Source: Pelagibacterium sediminicola
GTDB taxonomy: Bacteria > Pseudomonadota > Alphaproteobacteria > Rhizobiales > Devosiaceae
Direction of reading: 5' to 3'
NCBI RefSeq assembly: GCF_003390885.1
Contig: NZ_QMEL01000012.1
Span: 1 to 58,852 of the forward strand
DNA length: 58,852 nucleotides
Both the position numbers and the translations under genes were made by a program. The notes under the pieces were generated by a model. The model saw nothing but the letters and a program-made list of their open reading frames with translations, ran no database searches and had not been told where the DNA came from. Positions 50,922-58,852 of the stretch are shown piece by piece. Position 1 is the stretch's first letter, and each line of letters opens with the position of its first letter.

Positions 50922-51296
50922 ATGAAGCGCCCGGTTCCTGCATCCGGCCTCGGTCACTTGCGGGTGACGCTCGATGAGGATGCCTATGTCGGGCCGGGAC
51001 GGGCCGATCTTCTCGAGCTTATCGAGAAGACCGGCTCGATCTCGGCGGCGGGCAAGGCGATGGGCATGAGCTACAAGCGCGCCTGGGGACTGGTGCAGGC
51101 CCTCAATGCAGGATTCGGCGCGCCGCTGGTCGAGACCGTACGCGGCGGGGCAGCGCAGGGCGGGGCGGAACTGACCGCGCTCGGGCATAAAGTGCTGGCC
51201 CATTACCGCGCCATGCAGGACAAGACCGCAGCGGCGATCGCCGAGGACGTCGCCGCGCTCCGCGCGCTCAAGAGCGATATTGCCGAAAAGAAATAG
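50922..51296 (+). CDS. modE: ModE-type DNA-binding regulator (no MOP domain)
   Basis: The 124-residue protein has a LysR/ModE-type winged helix: GRADLLELIEKTGSISAAGKAMGMSYKRAWGLVQALNAGFGAPLVETVRGGAAQGGAELTALG. It ends without the molybdate-binding MOP repeats of full-length ModE, so it could be a DNA-binding-only form. A perfect ModE-like palindrome lies at 51332-51355, before modA. It starts four bases after the aldolase stop. Confidence 0.83.
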   Translation: MKRPVPASGLGHLRVTLDEDAYVGPGRADLLELIEKTGSISAAGKAMGMSYKRAWGLVQALNAGFGAPLVETVRGGAAQGGAELTALGHKVLAHYRAMQDKTAAAIAEDVAALRALKSDIAEKK

Positions 51297-51331
51297 CGCA
51301 TTGCCTTGCGTGCCGCCGCGCGGTAACAAAT

Positions 51332-51355
51332 CGATATGTTCAACAAAACATATCG
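51332..51355. promoter_or_regulatory. ModE-type operator
   Basis: CGATATGTT, six bases, then its exact inverse AACATATCG, ten bases before the modA start. E. coli ModE sites also start with CG(N)TAT-type arms. It would repress the transporter when molybdate is ample. Confidence 0.8.
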
Positions 51356-51365
51356 GTGCGGCCCC

Positions 51366-52103
51366 ATGACCAGCGCAAAGCCCCTCATCCTTTCCGCCCT
51401 TGTTGCCCTTCTTGCCGTTCCCGCCTTTGCGCAGGATGCGCAGATCGCGGTCGCCGCCAATTTCACCGCCGCGGCCGAAGAGCTGGGCGCGGCCTTTGCC
51501 GAGGAAACCGGGCAGACGATCGGGTTCAGCTTCGGGGCGACCGGCGCGCTCTACACCCAGATCATCCAAGGGGCGCCCTTCGATGCGCTGCTTTCCGCCG
51601 ACGCTGCAACCCCCGCCCGGCTGGCCGATGAGGGGCATAGCGATGGCAAAAGCATTTTTTCCTATGCCATCGGCAAGCTGGTGCTGTTCTCGACTATCGA
51701 AGGGCTGGTCACCGGCCCTGAGAGTCTTGAAGGCGAGTTCGCCAACATCGCGATCGCCGAACCGGCCGCCGCGCCCTATGGCGCCGCCGCCATCGAAACG
51801 CTCGATGCGCTGGGGCTGACCGAGACGCTGCGGTCCAAATTCGTCATCGGGCAGAATATTTCGCAGACTCATCAGTTCGTCGATACCGGCAATGCCGAAC
51901 TGGGCTTCGTCGCCTACTCACAGGTCATCGGGCGCGAGGACGGTTCGCAATGGCTGGTCGATGAGACGCTTTACAGCCCCATCACCCAGGATGCGATTCT
52001 GCTCTCGACGGATAATGAAGCCGCCGCCGCTTTTCTCGACTTTTTGAGAAGCGGGACGGGGACCGCGATCATCGAAAGCTATGGGTACGCGGTGGCGGAG
52101 TAG
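51366..52103 (+). CDS. modA: Molybdate ABC transporter substrate-binding protein
   Basis: The 245-residue periplasmic protein has a signal peptide (PLILSALVALLAVPAFAQ, cleaved at AFA/QD). The ModA fold signatures are IAVAANFTAAAEELGAAFAEETGQTIGFSFGATGALYTQI, GAPFDALLSADAATPARL and NIAIAEPAAAPYGAAAIE, ending NAELGFVAYSQVI. It binds molybdate or tungstate. ATG 51366 is preferred over 51336, which lies inside the operator. It is followed immediately by modB. Confidence 0.94.
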   Translation: MTSAKPLILSALVALLAVPAFAQDAQIAVAANFTAAAEELGAAFAEETGQTIGFSFGATGALYTQIIQGAPFDALLSADAATPARLADEGHSDGKSIFSYAIGKLVLFSTIEGLVTGPESLEGEFANIAIAEPAAAPYGAAAIETLDALGLTETLRSKFVIGQNISQTHQFVDTGNAELGFVAYSQVIGREDGSQWLVDETLYSPITQDAILLSTDNEAAAAFLDFLRSGTGTAIIESYGYAVAE

Positions 52104-52787
52104 ATGCAGCTTTTCTGGGATATCTGGCCCGCCGTCCGGCTGACGGTATCGCTGGCGTTCGTCACGACCGTCATCCTGCTTGTCCTCGGTACGCCCATCG
52201 CGTGGTGGCTGGCGCGCTCGAAATCGCGCTGGACGGTGGTGGTCAACGCGTTGGTGGCGCTGCCGCTGGTGCTGCCCCCTACGGTACTGGGGTTTTACAT
52301 GCTCATCCTGCTCGGTCCCAGTGGGCCGGGCGGATGGCTGGCCTCGTTCTGGGGCGCGCGCACGCTGGCCTTCACCTTCACGGGACTGGTCATCGGATCG
52401 GTCTTTTATTCGCTGCCCTTCGTCGTCCAGCCGCTGCGCAATACGTTCGCCGCCATCGGCAAGGAGCCGCTCGAAGCGGCGTTTTCGCTCGGGTTCGACT
52501 TCAGGAAGGCATTCGTGCTCGTCATCCTGCCGCTGGCCCGGCCCGGTTATCTGACGGCGGCAGTGCTGGGCTTTGCCCATACGGTGGGCGAGTTCGGCGT
52601 CGTGATGATGATCGGCGGCAATATTCCGGGCCGCACCAAGGTGCTCTCGATTGCCATCTTCGACTATGTCGAGCAATTGCGCTGGACCGAAGCCCATATC
52701 GTTGCGTTCGGCATGCTGATCTTTGCGTTCTTCACCCTGGCCCTCACCATGGGCGCCGACCGCCGGGCAAGCAGGCTTGGGCCTTAG
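52104..52787 (+). CDS. modB: Molybdate ABC transporter permease
   Basis: The 227-residue inner-membrane protein has five to six helices: [56 protein letters not shown] and the EAA loop [30 protein letters not shown]. It begins directly after the modA stop. The expected ATPase gene modC is not next; a palindromic repeat and an opposite MFS gene follow. The ATPase must be encoded elsewhere, or transport depends on another one. Confidence 0.94.
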   Translation: MQLFWDIWPAVRLTVSLAFVTTVILLVLGTPIAWWLARSKSRWTVVVNALVALPLVLPPTVLGFYMLILLGPSGPGGWLASFWGARTLAFTFTGLVIGSVFYSLPFVVQPLRNTFAAIGKEPLEAAFSLGFDFRKAFVLVILPLARPGYLTAAVLGFAHTVGEFGVVMMIGGNIPGRTKVLSIAIFDYVEQLRWTEAHIVAFGMLIFAFFTLALTMGADRRASRLGP

Positions 52788-52794
52788 GGCCAGT

Positions 52795-52923
52795 CCCCCC
52801 TCATCCGACCCGGCTTTGCCGGGCCACCTTCTCCCACGAGGGGAGAAGGGGAACCGTGGGGTGGCCATCTTTGCCCCCTCTCCCCTCGTGGGAGAGGGGT
52901 GGGGGGTGAGGGGGCTGCGGTGC
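52795..52923. repeat. Palindromic dispersed repeat, copy 2
   Basis: Shares CCCCCTCATCCGACC, GGGAGAAGGGGAACCGTGGGG and GTGGGAGAGGGG…GGTGAGGGGGCTGCGGTG with 43351-43546. Its left part has a perfect CCCGGC…GCCGGG hairpin. It occupies the place where modC might be expected. Confidence 0.75.
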
Positions 52924-52935
52924 CCCCTATATACG

Positions 52936-54276
52936 CTAAGCCGGCCTCGTATCGTCCCTCAGTTCTCCACTGTCGGGCACCCCGAGATAAAAGGCCGACA
53001 GCCGGCGATAGGCTTTGGAGGCAAAGGCCAACAACGTCACGGCAACGCCAATCAGGCCCGCAACGGTAAAGACCAGCGCCATGCCGCGATCGGGCCCGGT
53101 GCCGAACCAGCCCCCGATGGTCCGCGCGCCCGCCCCGTCGGTCATGAAGGGGATGACGATGAACTGGGTGTAGGGCCCGATGAGAAAGGCCGTCAGCGGG
53201 GAGGCGGCCTGTTCGATCGACTGGGCAAAGCCGAAGACCCGCCCCTGCCGCTCGAGCGGGACCACTTTTTGCAGCGTCGTGTGCTCGGCCGCTTCGGCGG
53301 CCGGGCCGAGCAGCATCCAGACGAAACACCCGGCGACCAGCAGCCAGAAATTGGGCTGGATGGTAAAGACGCAGCACACGCTCCAGGTGATGAGGTTGAC
53401 CATCAGAAGCGTCTTGAGCGGGTTCCTGCCCAGCCCGTAGCGCGAGATGACGAGTCCGGAAATGATAAAGCCGGTCGACAGCACCGCGAAGGTCAGGCCC
53501 CAGATCTCGACCGAAACCAGCGATAGCCCATAGGCATCGAGCAGCGCCATGAAGATGCCGCCCAGGAAATTGTTGAAGGTCGAAAAAAAGATCAGCGCGA
53601 ACAGCCCCGGCACGGCGGCGATGACGGCGATGGTGCCGGCTATGTCCACCCTTTTGGGTTCCTGCGGCGCGTTCTGGGCCGGAACGGGGCGGTCCTCGTC
53701 GATCCGGATGCCCAGAAGATGGAAGAAAACCAGTCCCGTGGCGCCAAGCGCGATGATTAGCGTGAGGTACATGCCGCCCCAGGCAACCAGAAAGCCCGAA
53801 ATGGCCGAGGTGATGAGAAAGCCGATGCCGCTCACCATGCCCACCAGCCCGTTGGCCTTGTCGCGCTCTTCGGCGGGGATGAGGATGGTGACGAGGGTAG
53901 GGAGCGCAATCGCGCGGATGTTACCCGCGATCACCCCCAGCATCACCAGCAGCACGAAGGTCCAGAGATAAATTCCGTAGGGGTCGGCAAAGGCGCCTTC
54001 GGGCGCTGCGAGGACCATCACGAAAGCGGCGGCATAGAAAATGAACGAAACGAGGCTCGAGCCCAGCATCGAGATCTTCTTGCCGTTGTGGTCGACGATG
54101 GAACCCAGCCAGAAGCCCAGCCCGGCGGTGAACACCAGATAGATACCCGCTACCATGCCCGTGGCGAACACCGATTGGGTCTCGATGAAGATCCAGAAGG
54201 TTATGGCGAACCAGACGGTGAAATTGGTGATGTTGGCAACGAGGTTGTTGCCGAGAATTCGATGGAAGGGCGTCAT
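52936..54276 (-). CDS. MFS transporter
   Basis: The 446-residue protein has about 12 membrane segments (NITNFTVWFAITFWIFIETQSVFATG, YLVFTAGLGFWLGSIVDHNGKKISMLGSSLVSFI) and the A-motif-like GSIVDHNGKK in the first cytoplasmic loop. It belongs to the MFS drug-efflux-like group; its substrate is unknown. It is convergent with modB and divergent from nothing nearby; the MarR gene lies behind its start. Confidence 0.87.
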   Translation of the reverse strand: MTPFHRILGNNLVANITNFTVWFAITFWIFIETQSVFATGMVAGIYLVFTAGLGFWLGSIVDHNGKKISMLGSSLVSFIFYAAAFVMVLAAPEGAFADPYGIYLWTFVLLVMLGVIAGNIRAIALPTLVTILIPAEERDKANGLVGMVSGIGFLITSAISGFLVAWGGMYLTLIIALGATGLVFFHLLGIRIDEDRPVPAQNAPQEPKRVDIAGTIAVIAAVPGLFALIFFSTFNNFLGGIFMALLDAYGLSLVSVEIWGLTFAVLSTGFIISGLVISRYGLGRNPLKTLLMVNLITWSVCCVFTIQPNFWLLVAGCFVWMLLGPAAEAAEHTTLQKVVPLERQGRVFGFAQSIEQAASPLTAFLIGPYTQFIVIPFMTDGAGARTIGGWFGTGPDRGMALVFTVAGLIGVAVTLLAFASKAYRRLSAFYLGVPDSGELRDDTRPA

Positions 54277-54460
54277 GGCGGATGTCCGGATTTGGGGGGC
54301 GGAACCTATGGGAGCCGCCCCCGATGCGCAACCGTATTTTTAGAACACGTCCAACCTATGACCAAGGCGGATTGCAGATGCCGATATCACCCGTTTCACC
54401 GCAGGGTTGCCGCCCATGCTGACCATTGTGCGTAAGGAGATAGCCAAGCAAAGGAAACAC

Positions 54461-54479
54461 CCTCCCCTTGATGGGGAGG
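54461..54479. repeat. CCTCCCC hairpin in the MFS-MarR gap
   Basis: CCTCCCC-TTGAT-GGGGAGG is a perfect stem in the 254-bp gap 54277-54530, followed by GGGCTGGGGTGGGG. This is a common dispersed sequence in this bacterial group. No gene is visible in the gap. Confidence 0.65.
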
Positions 54480-54530
54480 GCTGGGGTGGGGTGAAGCCAC
54501 GCGCACTGACATGAAATGCGATAGGCGCTC

Positions 54531-54956
54531 TTAAAACCGCAACAGGCCGATGATGCGCTTGAGGCCCTTGCGCAGATGCTTGTGCCGTTTATCGCCGAGG
54601 TCCTCGGCCAGCACGGTTTCGAGGTGCCGCCAGTGCTCCTCGATCGATTGCCGCATCAGGTGCCCCTGTTGGGAGAGCCGTGCGCCGGGCTCCATCTCTG
54701 GCCCCACGGCAAGGCGCAGCAGCAATCCCTTGTCCTCGAGCCGGCGCAATATCGCGGCCAGTCCGTCCGTATCGAGCCCGGTGAATTCGGCCAGCGCCGC
54801 GATGGTCGTGCCGCCCGTGTCCTTGAGCCCGAGCAGCACTGCATCGTCACCCGCTTCCAGTCCGCGCGCGGCGAGCGGTGCAAGCAGCGCCTGCCGGGCC
54901 AGATGGCCGGCTTCGATCAGGCGATAGAGCGTGGAGGCGGACGGTTTTTTCGACAT
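54531..54956 (-). CDS. MarR-family transcriptional regulator
   Basis: The 141-residue protein has a winged helix (DDAVLLGLKDTGGTTIAALAEFTGLDTDGLAAILRRLEDKGLLLRLAVGPEMEPGARLSQQG) within helical dimerisation arms. It may regulate the MFS gene downstream on the same strand, as is common for MarR-efflux pairs, but the 254-bp gap leaves this open. ATG 54956 is preferred to 55010. Confidence 0.78.
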   Translation of the reverse strand: MSKKPSASTLYRLIEAGHLARQALLAPLAARGLEAGDDAVLLGLKDTGGTTIAALAEFTGLDTDGLAAILRRLEDKGLLLRLAVGPEMEPGARLSQQGHLMRQSIEEHWRHLETVLAEDLGDKRHKHLRKGLKRIIGLLRF

Positions 54957-55099
54957 GACAGACTGAAATAGAGGATCGCGCGAAAAAGGTCGAATCACCG
55001 ATAGTGGCAAAGTTAACCGGATGGGGCCGCTGTTCGTCGTGGGCGCACAAGCTAAGTCTCATCGTTCGTGGGATGCTGCCGCAAAAGGAGACACTCGTC

Positions 55100-55903
55100 T
55101 TGCCGCTTGTCCATCTCGATACGCTCGACGGGCTCGACGCCGTTCCGGTGAACGGGCGTACCATTGCCATCCTGCCCGTGGCGGCGACCGAGGCGCATGG
55201 CCCCCATCTTCCCGCTTCCACCGACTGCGACATTGCCGCCGGCCATCTGGGCGCGCTCGGGCCTTATCTCGATGGAGGGATCGATGCGGTGGTGCTGCCT
55301 ATCCAGACCATCGGGGCCTCTGACGAGCATGGGCGGTTCGACGAGACCAAAAGCCTTCCCGTCGCCTCGCTGATCGCCCGCTGGTTCGGGATCGCCAGCC
55401 ACTTTGCGGCGGCGGGCGGGCGGCGGCTGGTCATCGTTTCGAGCCATGGCGGCAACACGCCAACGGTCGATGCCGTCATTTTGAAGGCAAGGGCGGAGCT
55501 CGATATGCTTGCCGTGGGCACGGCCTGGATGCGGTTCGGGTTTCCCGAAGGGCTATATTCGGAACGCGAGCGTAAATACGGTATCCATGGCGGCGCCATC
55601 GAGACCGCGCTGATGCTCCATTACCGGCCTGATCTCGTAAAAACCGGGTCAATCGCCGATTTTCCCTCGCGGCTGGAAGCATTGGAGGCCGACATGCTCT
55701 ATCTATCGGGCTATGGTGCGCACCGGTTCGGCTGGCTTTCGGGCGATCTCAATGAAAAGGGCGTCGTGGGCGATGCGCGGCTGGCGGATCGGGAAAAGGG
55801 GGCCATCCATGCGGACCATATTCTCAAGGGTTTTGCGGAGTTGCTCGGCGAGGTCGCGCGGTTCGACCTTGGCTGGCTGAAAGAGGGAAATCGGGGACGA
55901 TAA
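55100..55903 (+). CDS. Creatininase-family amidohydrolase
   Basis: The protein of about 267 residues has AILPVAATEAHGPHLPASTDCDIAAG (Glu, His, Asp metal ligands), VVLPIQTIGASDEHG, RLVIVSSHGGN and YGIHGGAIETALML, the creatininase fold with two metals. The family includes creatininase, riboflavin-pathway amide hydrolases and mycofactocin peptidase; the substrate is not assigned. The TTG start at 55100 is chosen for GGAG nine bases before it; an ATG at 55073 is possible. The stop overlaps the next start (TAATG). Confidence 0.85.
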   Translation: MPLVHLDTLDGLDAVPVNGRTIAILPVAATEAHGPHLPASTDCDIAAGHLGALGPYLDGGIDAVVLPIQTIGASDEHGRFDETKSLPVASLIARWFGIASHFAAAGGRRLVIVSSHGGNTPTVDAVILKARAELDMLAVGTAWMRFGFPEGLYSERERKYGIHGGAIETALMLHYRPDLVKTGSIADFPSRLEALEADMLYLSGYGAHRFGWLSGDLNEKGVVGDARLADREKGAIHADHILKGFAELLGEVARFDLGWLKEGNRGR

Positions 55904-56811
55904 TGCAGGATCTGGCGCGCATCAGGGCTTTCGTTCAGGTGTACGATGCGGGCGGTTTTTCGGCCGCCGCGCGCGTTCACGGGCGCTCCAAGGCTCTGCT
56001 GTCCAAGTATGTCACCGATCTTGAGGATTATCTCGGGGTCCGGCTGATGAACCGCACCACGCGCAAGCTCAGCCTCACCGAAGCAGGGGAGGCCTATTAT
56101 CGCGAGGTCAACCAGATTCTCTCCCAGCTCGACGACCTCGATGCCTCCATCGCTGAACAGACCGCCGCCCCGCGCGGCATATTGCGGGTATCCGCGCCGC
56201 GCAATTTCGGGGAAGCGACGTTGCTCGATCCCCTGTTCGAGTTCGTCAAACTGCATCCAGATGTGACGCTTGATCTGAGGCTCGAGGACCGCATGGTCGA
56301 TCTGGTTGAGGAGGGGGTCGACGTGGCCCTGCGCATCTCCAGGATGGCCGATTCCTCGCTCATTGCGCGCAAGATCGCCGAAACGACGGTGGCGGTCTGC
56401 GCGGCGCCTTCGGTCATCAGGGCGTGTGGCACGCCGGCGACGCCCGAGGCCCTGCGCGGGCTGCCTTGCGTCATCGACACCAACATGACCGGGCAGGCCA
56501 ACTGGCAGTTTTTTGATGGCAACCGGACGATTTCGGTTCACGTGGATGGGCCTGTGCGCGTCAATTCTCCACAAGGGGCGCTGGTCGCCGCGCAAAAGGG
56601 CCTCGGTTTTGCCCTTTTGCCCAGCTTCCTGTCTGACGAGGTGATCGCAAGAGGAGGGCTCGTGCCTGTTCTGACCGACTATCTGCCGAACCGGCCATTC
56701 CTGCAGGCGGTCTATCCGCACCGGCGGCACCTCTCGGGCAAGGTGAGGGCGCTGATCGATTTCCTCGTCGATTGGTTCGAGAAAACCCCGGTGGGTTCGC
56801 CCTCGAAATGA
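55903..56811 (+). CDS. LysR-family transcriptional regulator
   Basis: The 302-residue protein has an N-terminal winged helix (ARIRAFVQVYDAGGFSAAARVHGRSKALLSKYVTDLEDYLGVRLMNRTTRKLSLTEAGEAYY) and a LysR effector domain (about 90-295). It shares one base with the upstream creatininase stop and four with the NicO start, so all three are translated from one message. The regulator may respond to the creatininase substrate. Confidence 0.93.
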   Translation: MQDLARIRAFVQVYDAGGFSAAARVHGRSKALLSKYVTDLEDYLGVRLMNRTTRKLSLTEAGEAYYREVNQILSQLDDLDASIAEQTAAPRGILRVSAPRNFGEATLLDPLFEFVKLHPDVTLDLRLEDRMVDLVEEGVDVALRISRMADSSLIARKIAETTVAVCAAPSVIRACGTPATPEALRGLPCVIDTNMTGQANWQFFDGNRTISVHVDGPVRVNSPQGALVAAQKGLGFALLPSFLSDEVIARGGLVPVLTDYLPNRPFLQAVYPHRRHLSGKVRALIDFLVDWFEKTPVGSPSK

Positions 56812-58349
56812 TCCGTATTCTTTTCGGTCTTCTCATCAGCCTTTTCGCGCTGCCCGTGCAGGCGCATCCCCATGTGTGGATCGACGCGCGCGGAGAGGTG
56901 TTTTTCGATGATGGTGCAATCGCCGGATTACGCCATCACTGGACGTTCGACCCCTATTTCTCCGCCTGGGCGATCCAGGGGCTCGATACCGATGGCGACG
57001 GGGCGTTGAGCGGGGAGGAGCTCCAGCCGCTGGCCGAGGAAAACATCGTCGGGCTTGATTACTACAGCTATTACACCTTTGCCGGATCGTGGGACGATCC
57101 GCTGCCCATCGCCGACGCGGTGAACCCTTCCATGGACTATGACGGCGAGCGGCTGACGCTGAGCTTTACGGTGCGCTTTGCCGAGCCGCGCGTGATCGGA
57201 CGCAGTTTCGACATCGAGGTCGGCGATCCGGAATATTACGCCGCGTTCAGCTTTCCCGAAGCCGGCGCCATCACGCTCGATGGCGCCCCGTCCGATTGCT
57301 ATGCGGAGGCGCATGCCCCGCTGTCGATCGATCCGGCGCTGGAGGAGGAGCTCTGGATGCTCGGCCCCGACGTCACCGAAATCCCCGCGCATCTGCGCGA
57401 GGCGGCGCGCAGCCTTGCCAATCTCGTCACCGTCACCTGTCCGCTCCACGAGCCTGCGACCGCGCTCGAGGCGGTGAACGAAACCGCGCAGGCCAGCCGG
57501 CCGCGCACGCTCTTTGCCGCACCGCCCAGCGAACCGGTCATCGCGCCGGGGCAGGGTGGGCTTGTCGGCTGGATCGGGGAACAGCAGCGGGTGTTCTACC
57601 GCGCCATGACCGGTGCGCTGGGCGCGCTCCACGAGGACGGCAATGCGTTCTGGATTCTGGGCGGGCTCAGTTTTCTCTATGGCGTCTTTCATGCCGCCGG
57701 GCCGGGCCACGGCAAGGTGGTCATCTCGTCCTATGTGCTCGCCAGCGAGCGGCAATTGCGGCGCGGTGTCGTGCTGAGCTTCTTGTCGGCGATGATGCAG
57801 GCGGCGGTGGCCATCGGCTTTGTGCTGATCGTTGCAGCCGTGCTGGGGATGACGGCGACGGCCATGAGCGATGCGGCTTACTGGATGATGGTTGCGTCCT
57901 ATGGGCTCATCGCCCTTTTGGGCGCCTGGCTCGCTGCGAGGCATATCCTTGGTCTGGGGCACCGCCATCACCATGCGCACGATCACGGGCATGACGATGG
58001 CTGCGACCATCACGTGGTCAAGCCTGCCCAGACGGCGGGCGACTGGCGGGCGGCGCTGGGCGTCGTCGTTTCTGTCGGCATGCGGCCCTGTTCGGGGGCG
58101 CTCGTCGTGCTGGCCTTTGCATTGAGCCAGGGGCTTCTCGCGGCGGGGATCGTTGCGACCCTGATGATGTCGCTGGGTACCGCGCTCACGGTTGCCGCGC
58201 TTGCTTCGCTCGCGGTCGGGGCCAAGGGGGTTGCCCTGCGCCTTGCAGGCGGCAACGGGGCGGGCGCGACGATCGTGTGGTGGCTTGAACTGGCCGGGGC
58301 GCTCCTTGTCATGGGGTTCGGGCTGGTATTGCTGTTCGCGGCCCTGTGA
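56808..58349 (+). CDS. DUF1007-NicO fusion, nickel/cobalt efflux protein
   Basis: This 513-residue protein combines a secreted DUF1007 domain (about 1-215: signal, AHPHVWIDARGEVFFDDGAIAGLRHHWTFDPYF, DGDGALSGEELQPLAEENI) with a NicO/RcnA-type membrane domain (about 260-510: LGGLSFLYGVFHAAGPGHGKVVISSYVLA, VGMRPCSGALVVLAFAL). A His-rich loop HRHHHAHDHGHDDGCDHH lies between helices and probably binds nickel or cobalt. These domains are usually separate adjacent genes. ATG 56808 overlaps the LysR stop. Confidence 0.9.
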   Translation: MIRILFGLLISLFALPVQAHPHVWIDARGEVFFDDGAIAGLRHHWTFDPYFSAWAIQGLDTDGDGALSGEELQPLAEENIVGLDYYSYYTFAGSWDDPLPIADAVNPSMDYDGERLTLSFTVRFAEPRVIGRSFDIEVGDPEYYAAFSFPEAGAITLDGAPSDCYAEAHAPLSIDPALEEELWMLGPDVTEIPAHLREAARSLANLVTVTCPLHEPATALEAVNETAQASRPRTLFAAPPSEPVIAPGQGGLVGWIGEQQRVFYRAMTGALGALHEDGNAFWILGGLSFLYGVFHAAGPGHGKVVISSYVLASERQLRRGVVLSFLSAMMQAAVAIGFVLIVAAVLGMTATAMSDAAYWMMVASYGLIALLGAWLAARHILGLGHRHHHAHDHGHDDGCDHHVVKPAQTAGDWRAALGVVVSVGMRPCSGALVVLAFALSQGLLAAGIVATLMMSLGTALTVAALASLAVGAKGVALRLAGGNGAGATIVWWLELAGALLVMGFGLVLLFAAL

Positions 58350-58364
58350 ATAAAAAACGACCTG

Positions 58365-58393
58365 TTGACTCGGCAATTGGTGCGCCCTATATA
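58365..58393 (+). promoter_or_regulatory. rrn promoter P1
   Basis: TTGACT (58365-58370), 17-bp spacer, TATATA (58388-58393). The surrounding CCCTATATACC recurs in P2 and is typical of rhizobial rRNA promoters. Confidence 0.85.
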
Positions 58394-58441
58394 CCCCATA
58401 CCGGTGGACGGGGCCTCCAAACCCCCAGCAAATCCGGCCAA

Positions 58442-58479
58442 GGTTCTGGAAAAAAAGAAGTTTCGATTTTTTCAGAACC
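58442..58479. repeat. Inverted repeat between rrn promoters
   Basis: GGTTCTG and its inverse CAGAACC flank a region with AAAAAA opposed to TTTTTT. The stem could halt upstream transcripts, or the A-tract could act as an UP-like element of P2. Confidence 0.65.
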
Positions 58480-58484
58480 GGGTG

Positions 58485-58513
58485 TTGACAGGCAGATACC
58501 TCGGCCCTATATA
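58485..58513 (+). promoter_or_regulatory. rrn promoter P2
   Basis: TTGACA (58485-58490), 17-bp spacer, TATATA (58508-58513); same CCCTATATACCCC context as P1 and the same spacing. Confidence 0.87.
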
Positions 58514-58852
58514 CCCCCAGCGCTGACGACGCGGTGCCCGAACGGGTGTTGCCGAGGCGAGCTTTCAGGAAAGGTTCGGCAGGAACTGCCGGTTGTCAAA
58601 ACCGGGATGAAAACAGTTTGCGCCGCTTTTTATGAGAGCCGACGAATTTGACGTCCCTTGCGGGATGTCCGCTTTTTGACATTGTTGTTTATTTGGAAGG
58701 GAAACGTGGGCTGCGGTTTGTGTTTTTGCCTTTGGATTTAGGTTCAGGGGTTATTTGCGGACACGACTGATACGGTGCACGTTTTTCTATTGAGGTACAC
58801 TCTTTATTCTGGCGTTTATGCGCTGGAATTGGTGTGTGTCCTCGTCAATGTG
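58514..58852 (+). other. rRNA operon leader (upstream of 16S, beyond window)
   Basis: No gene is open here. CTTTTTGACATTGTTGTTTATTTGG, then AAGGGAAACGTGGGC, resembles the pre-16S leader of Hyphomicrobiales rRNA operons, including the antitermination/processing region. A hairpin GAC.TCCC..GGGA.GTC lies near 58650-58670. The mature 16S gene is not reached. Confidence 0.7.

Overview
The window reads as a GC-rich alphaproteobacterial chromosome, most likely Hyphomicrobiales (Devosia/Pelagibacterium-like; inferred from gene content, gene style and the rRNA leader, not proven). It divides into an insertion-sequence-rich, partly lower-GC accessory region (about 1-21.5 kb) and a denser core and catabolic region (21.5-58.3 kb). 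It ends in the promoter and leader of an rRNA operon whose 16S gene lies beyond the right edge.

1-4.7 kb: nested insertion sequences. An intact IS66-type element (168-3320), with a pRiA4b ORF-3-like passenger gene, sits inside an IS5-type transposase and is flanked by an exact 8-bp target duplication. Beside it are IS630, IS5 and IS3 remnants. 5.0-10.7 kb: a polyprenyl-phosphate sugar transferase, then a three-gene minus-strand cassette: GIY-YIG protein, soluble FtsH-like AAA+/zinc protease, tyrosine recombinase. 11.2-13.1 kb: a sodium:solute symporter with a 43-residue partner membrane protein. 13.2-15.2 kb: a wHTH protein, a ParE/RHH toxin-antitoxin pair, and remnants of an IS1595 transposase and a TRAP permease. 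15.2-21.2 kb: a second IS66 split by a complete IS21 (5-bp duplication), a second IS21 remnant, a recombinase remnant, an NTF2-like gene, an IS481-like transposase fragment and a frameshifted IS630. The IS630 tail is repeated in direct orientation at 1-127.

21.5-33.3 kb: one catabolic regulon for an unidentified substrate: M81 metallopeptidase, RpiR regulator, RidA, a D-cysteine desulfhydrase-like PLP enzyme, an aspartoacylase-like deacylase, a complete ABC importer (binding protein, two permeases, ATPase), two unassigned proteins and a mandelate-racemase-type enolase. Three related TGTA-N7-TACA sites overlap the predicted promoters and tie the cluster together.

33.4-44.7 kb: a LysR-headed VOC/DoxX/reductase operon; copper nitrite reductase (nirK) divergent from pseudoazurin, with a cupin gene; an oxidoreductase plus cutA; a flavin reductase divergent from a cysteine-containing regulator followed by an MhqO/MhqD-like quinone-detoxification pair; a GNAT gene and a GntR regulator. 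44.9-58.3 kb: a nuclease, slyX, a sugar kinase, nadB and nadA, KDPG aldolase, modE-modA-modB with a perfect ModE-type operator but no adjacent modC, an MFS carrier, a MarR regulator, a creatininase-like amidohydrolase, a LysR regulator and a DUF1007-NicO metal exporter fusion. Palindromic dispersed repeats lie between several core genes. 58.36-58.85 kb: two tandem rrn promoters, each with a 17-bp spacer.
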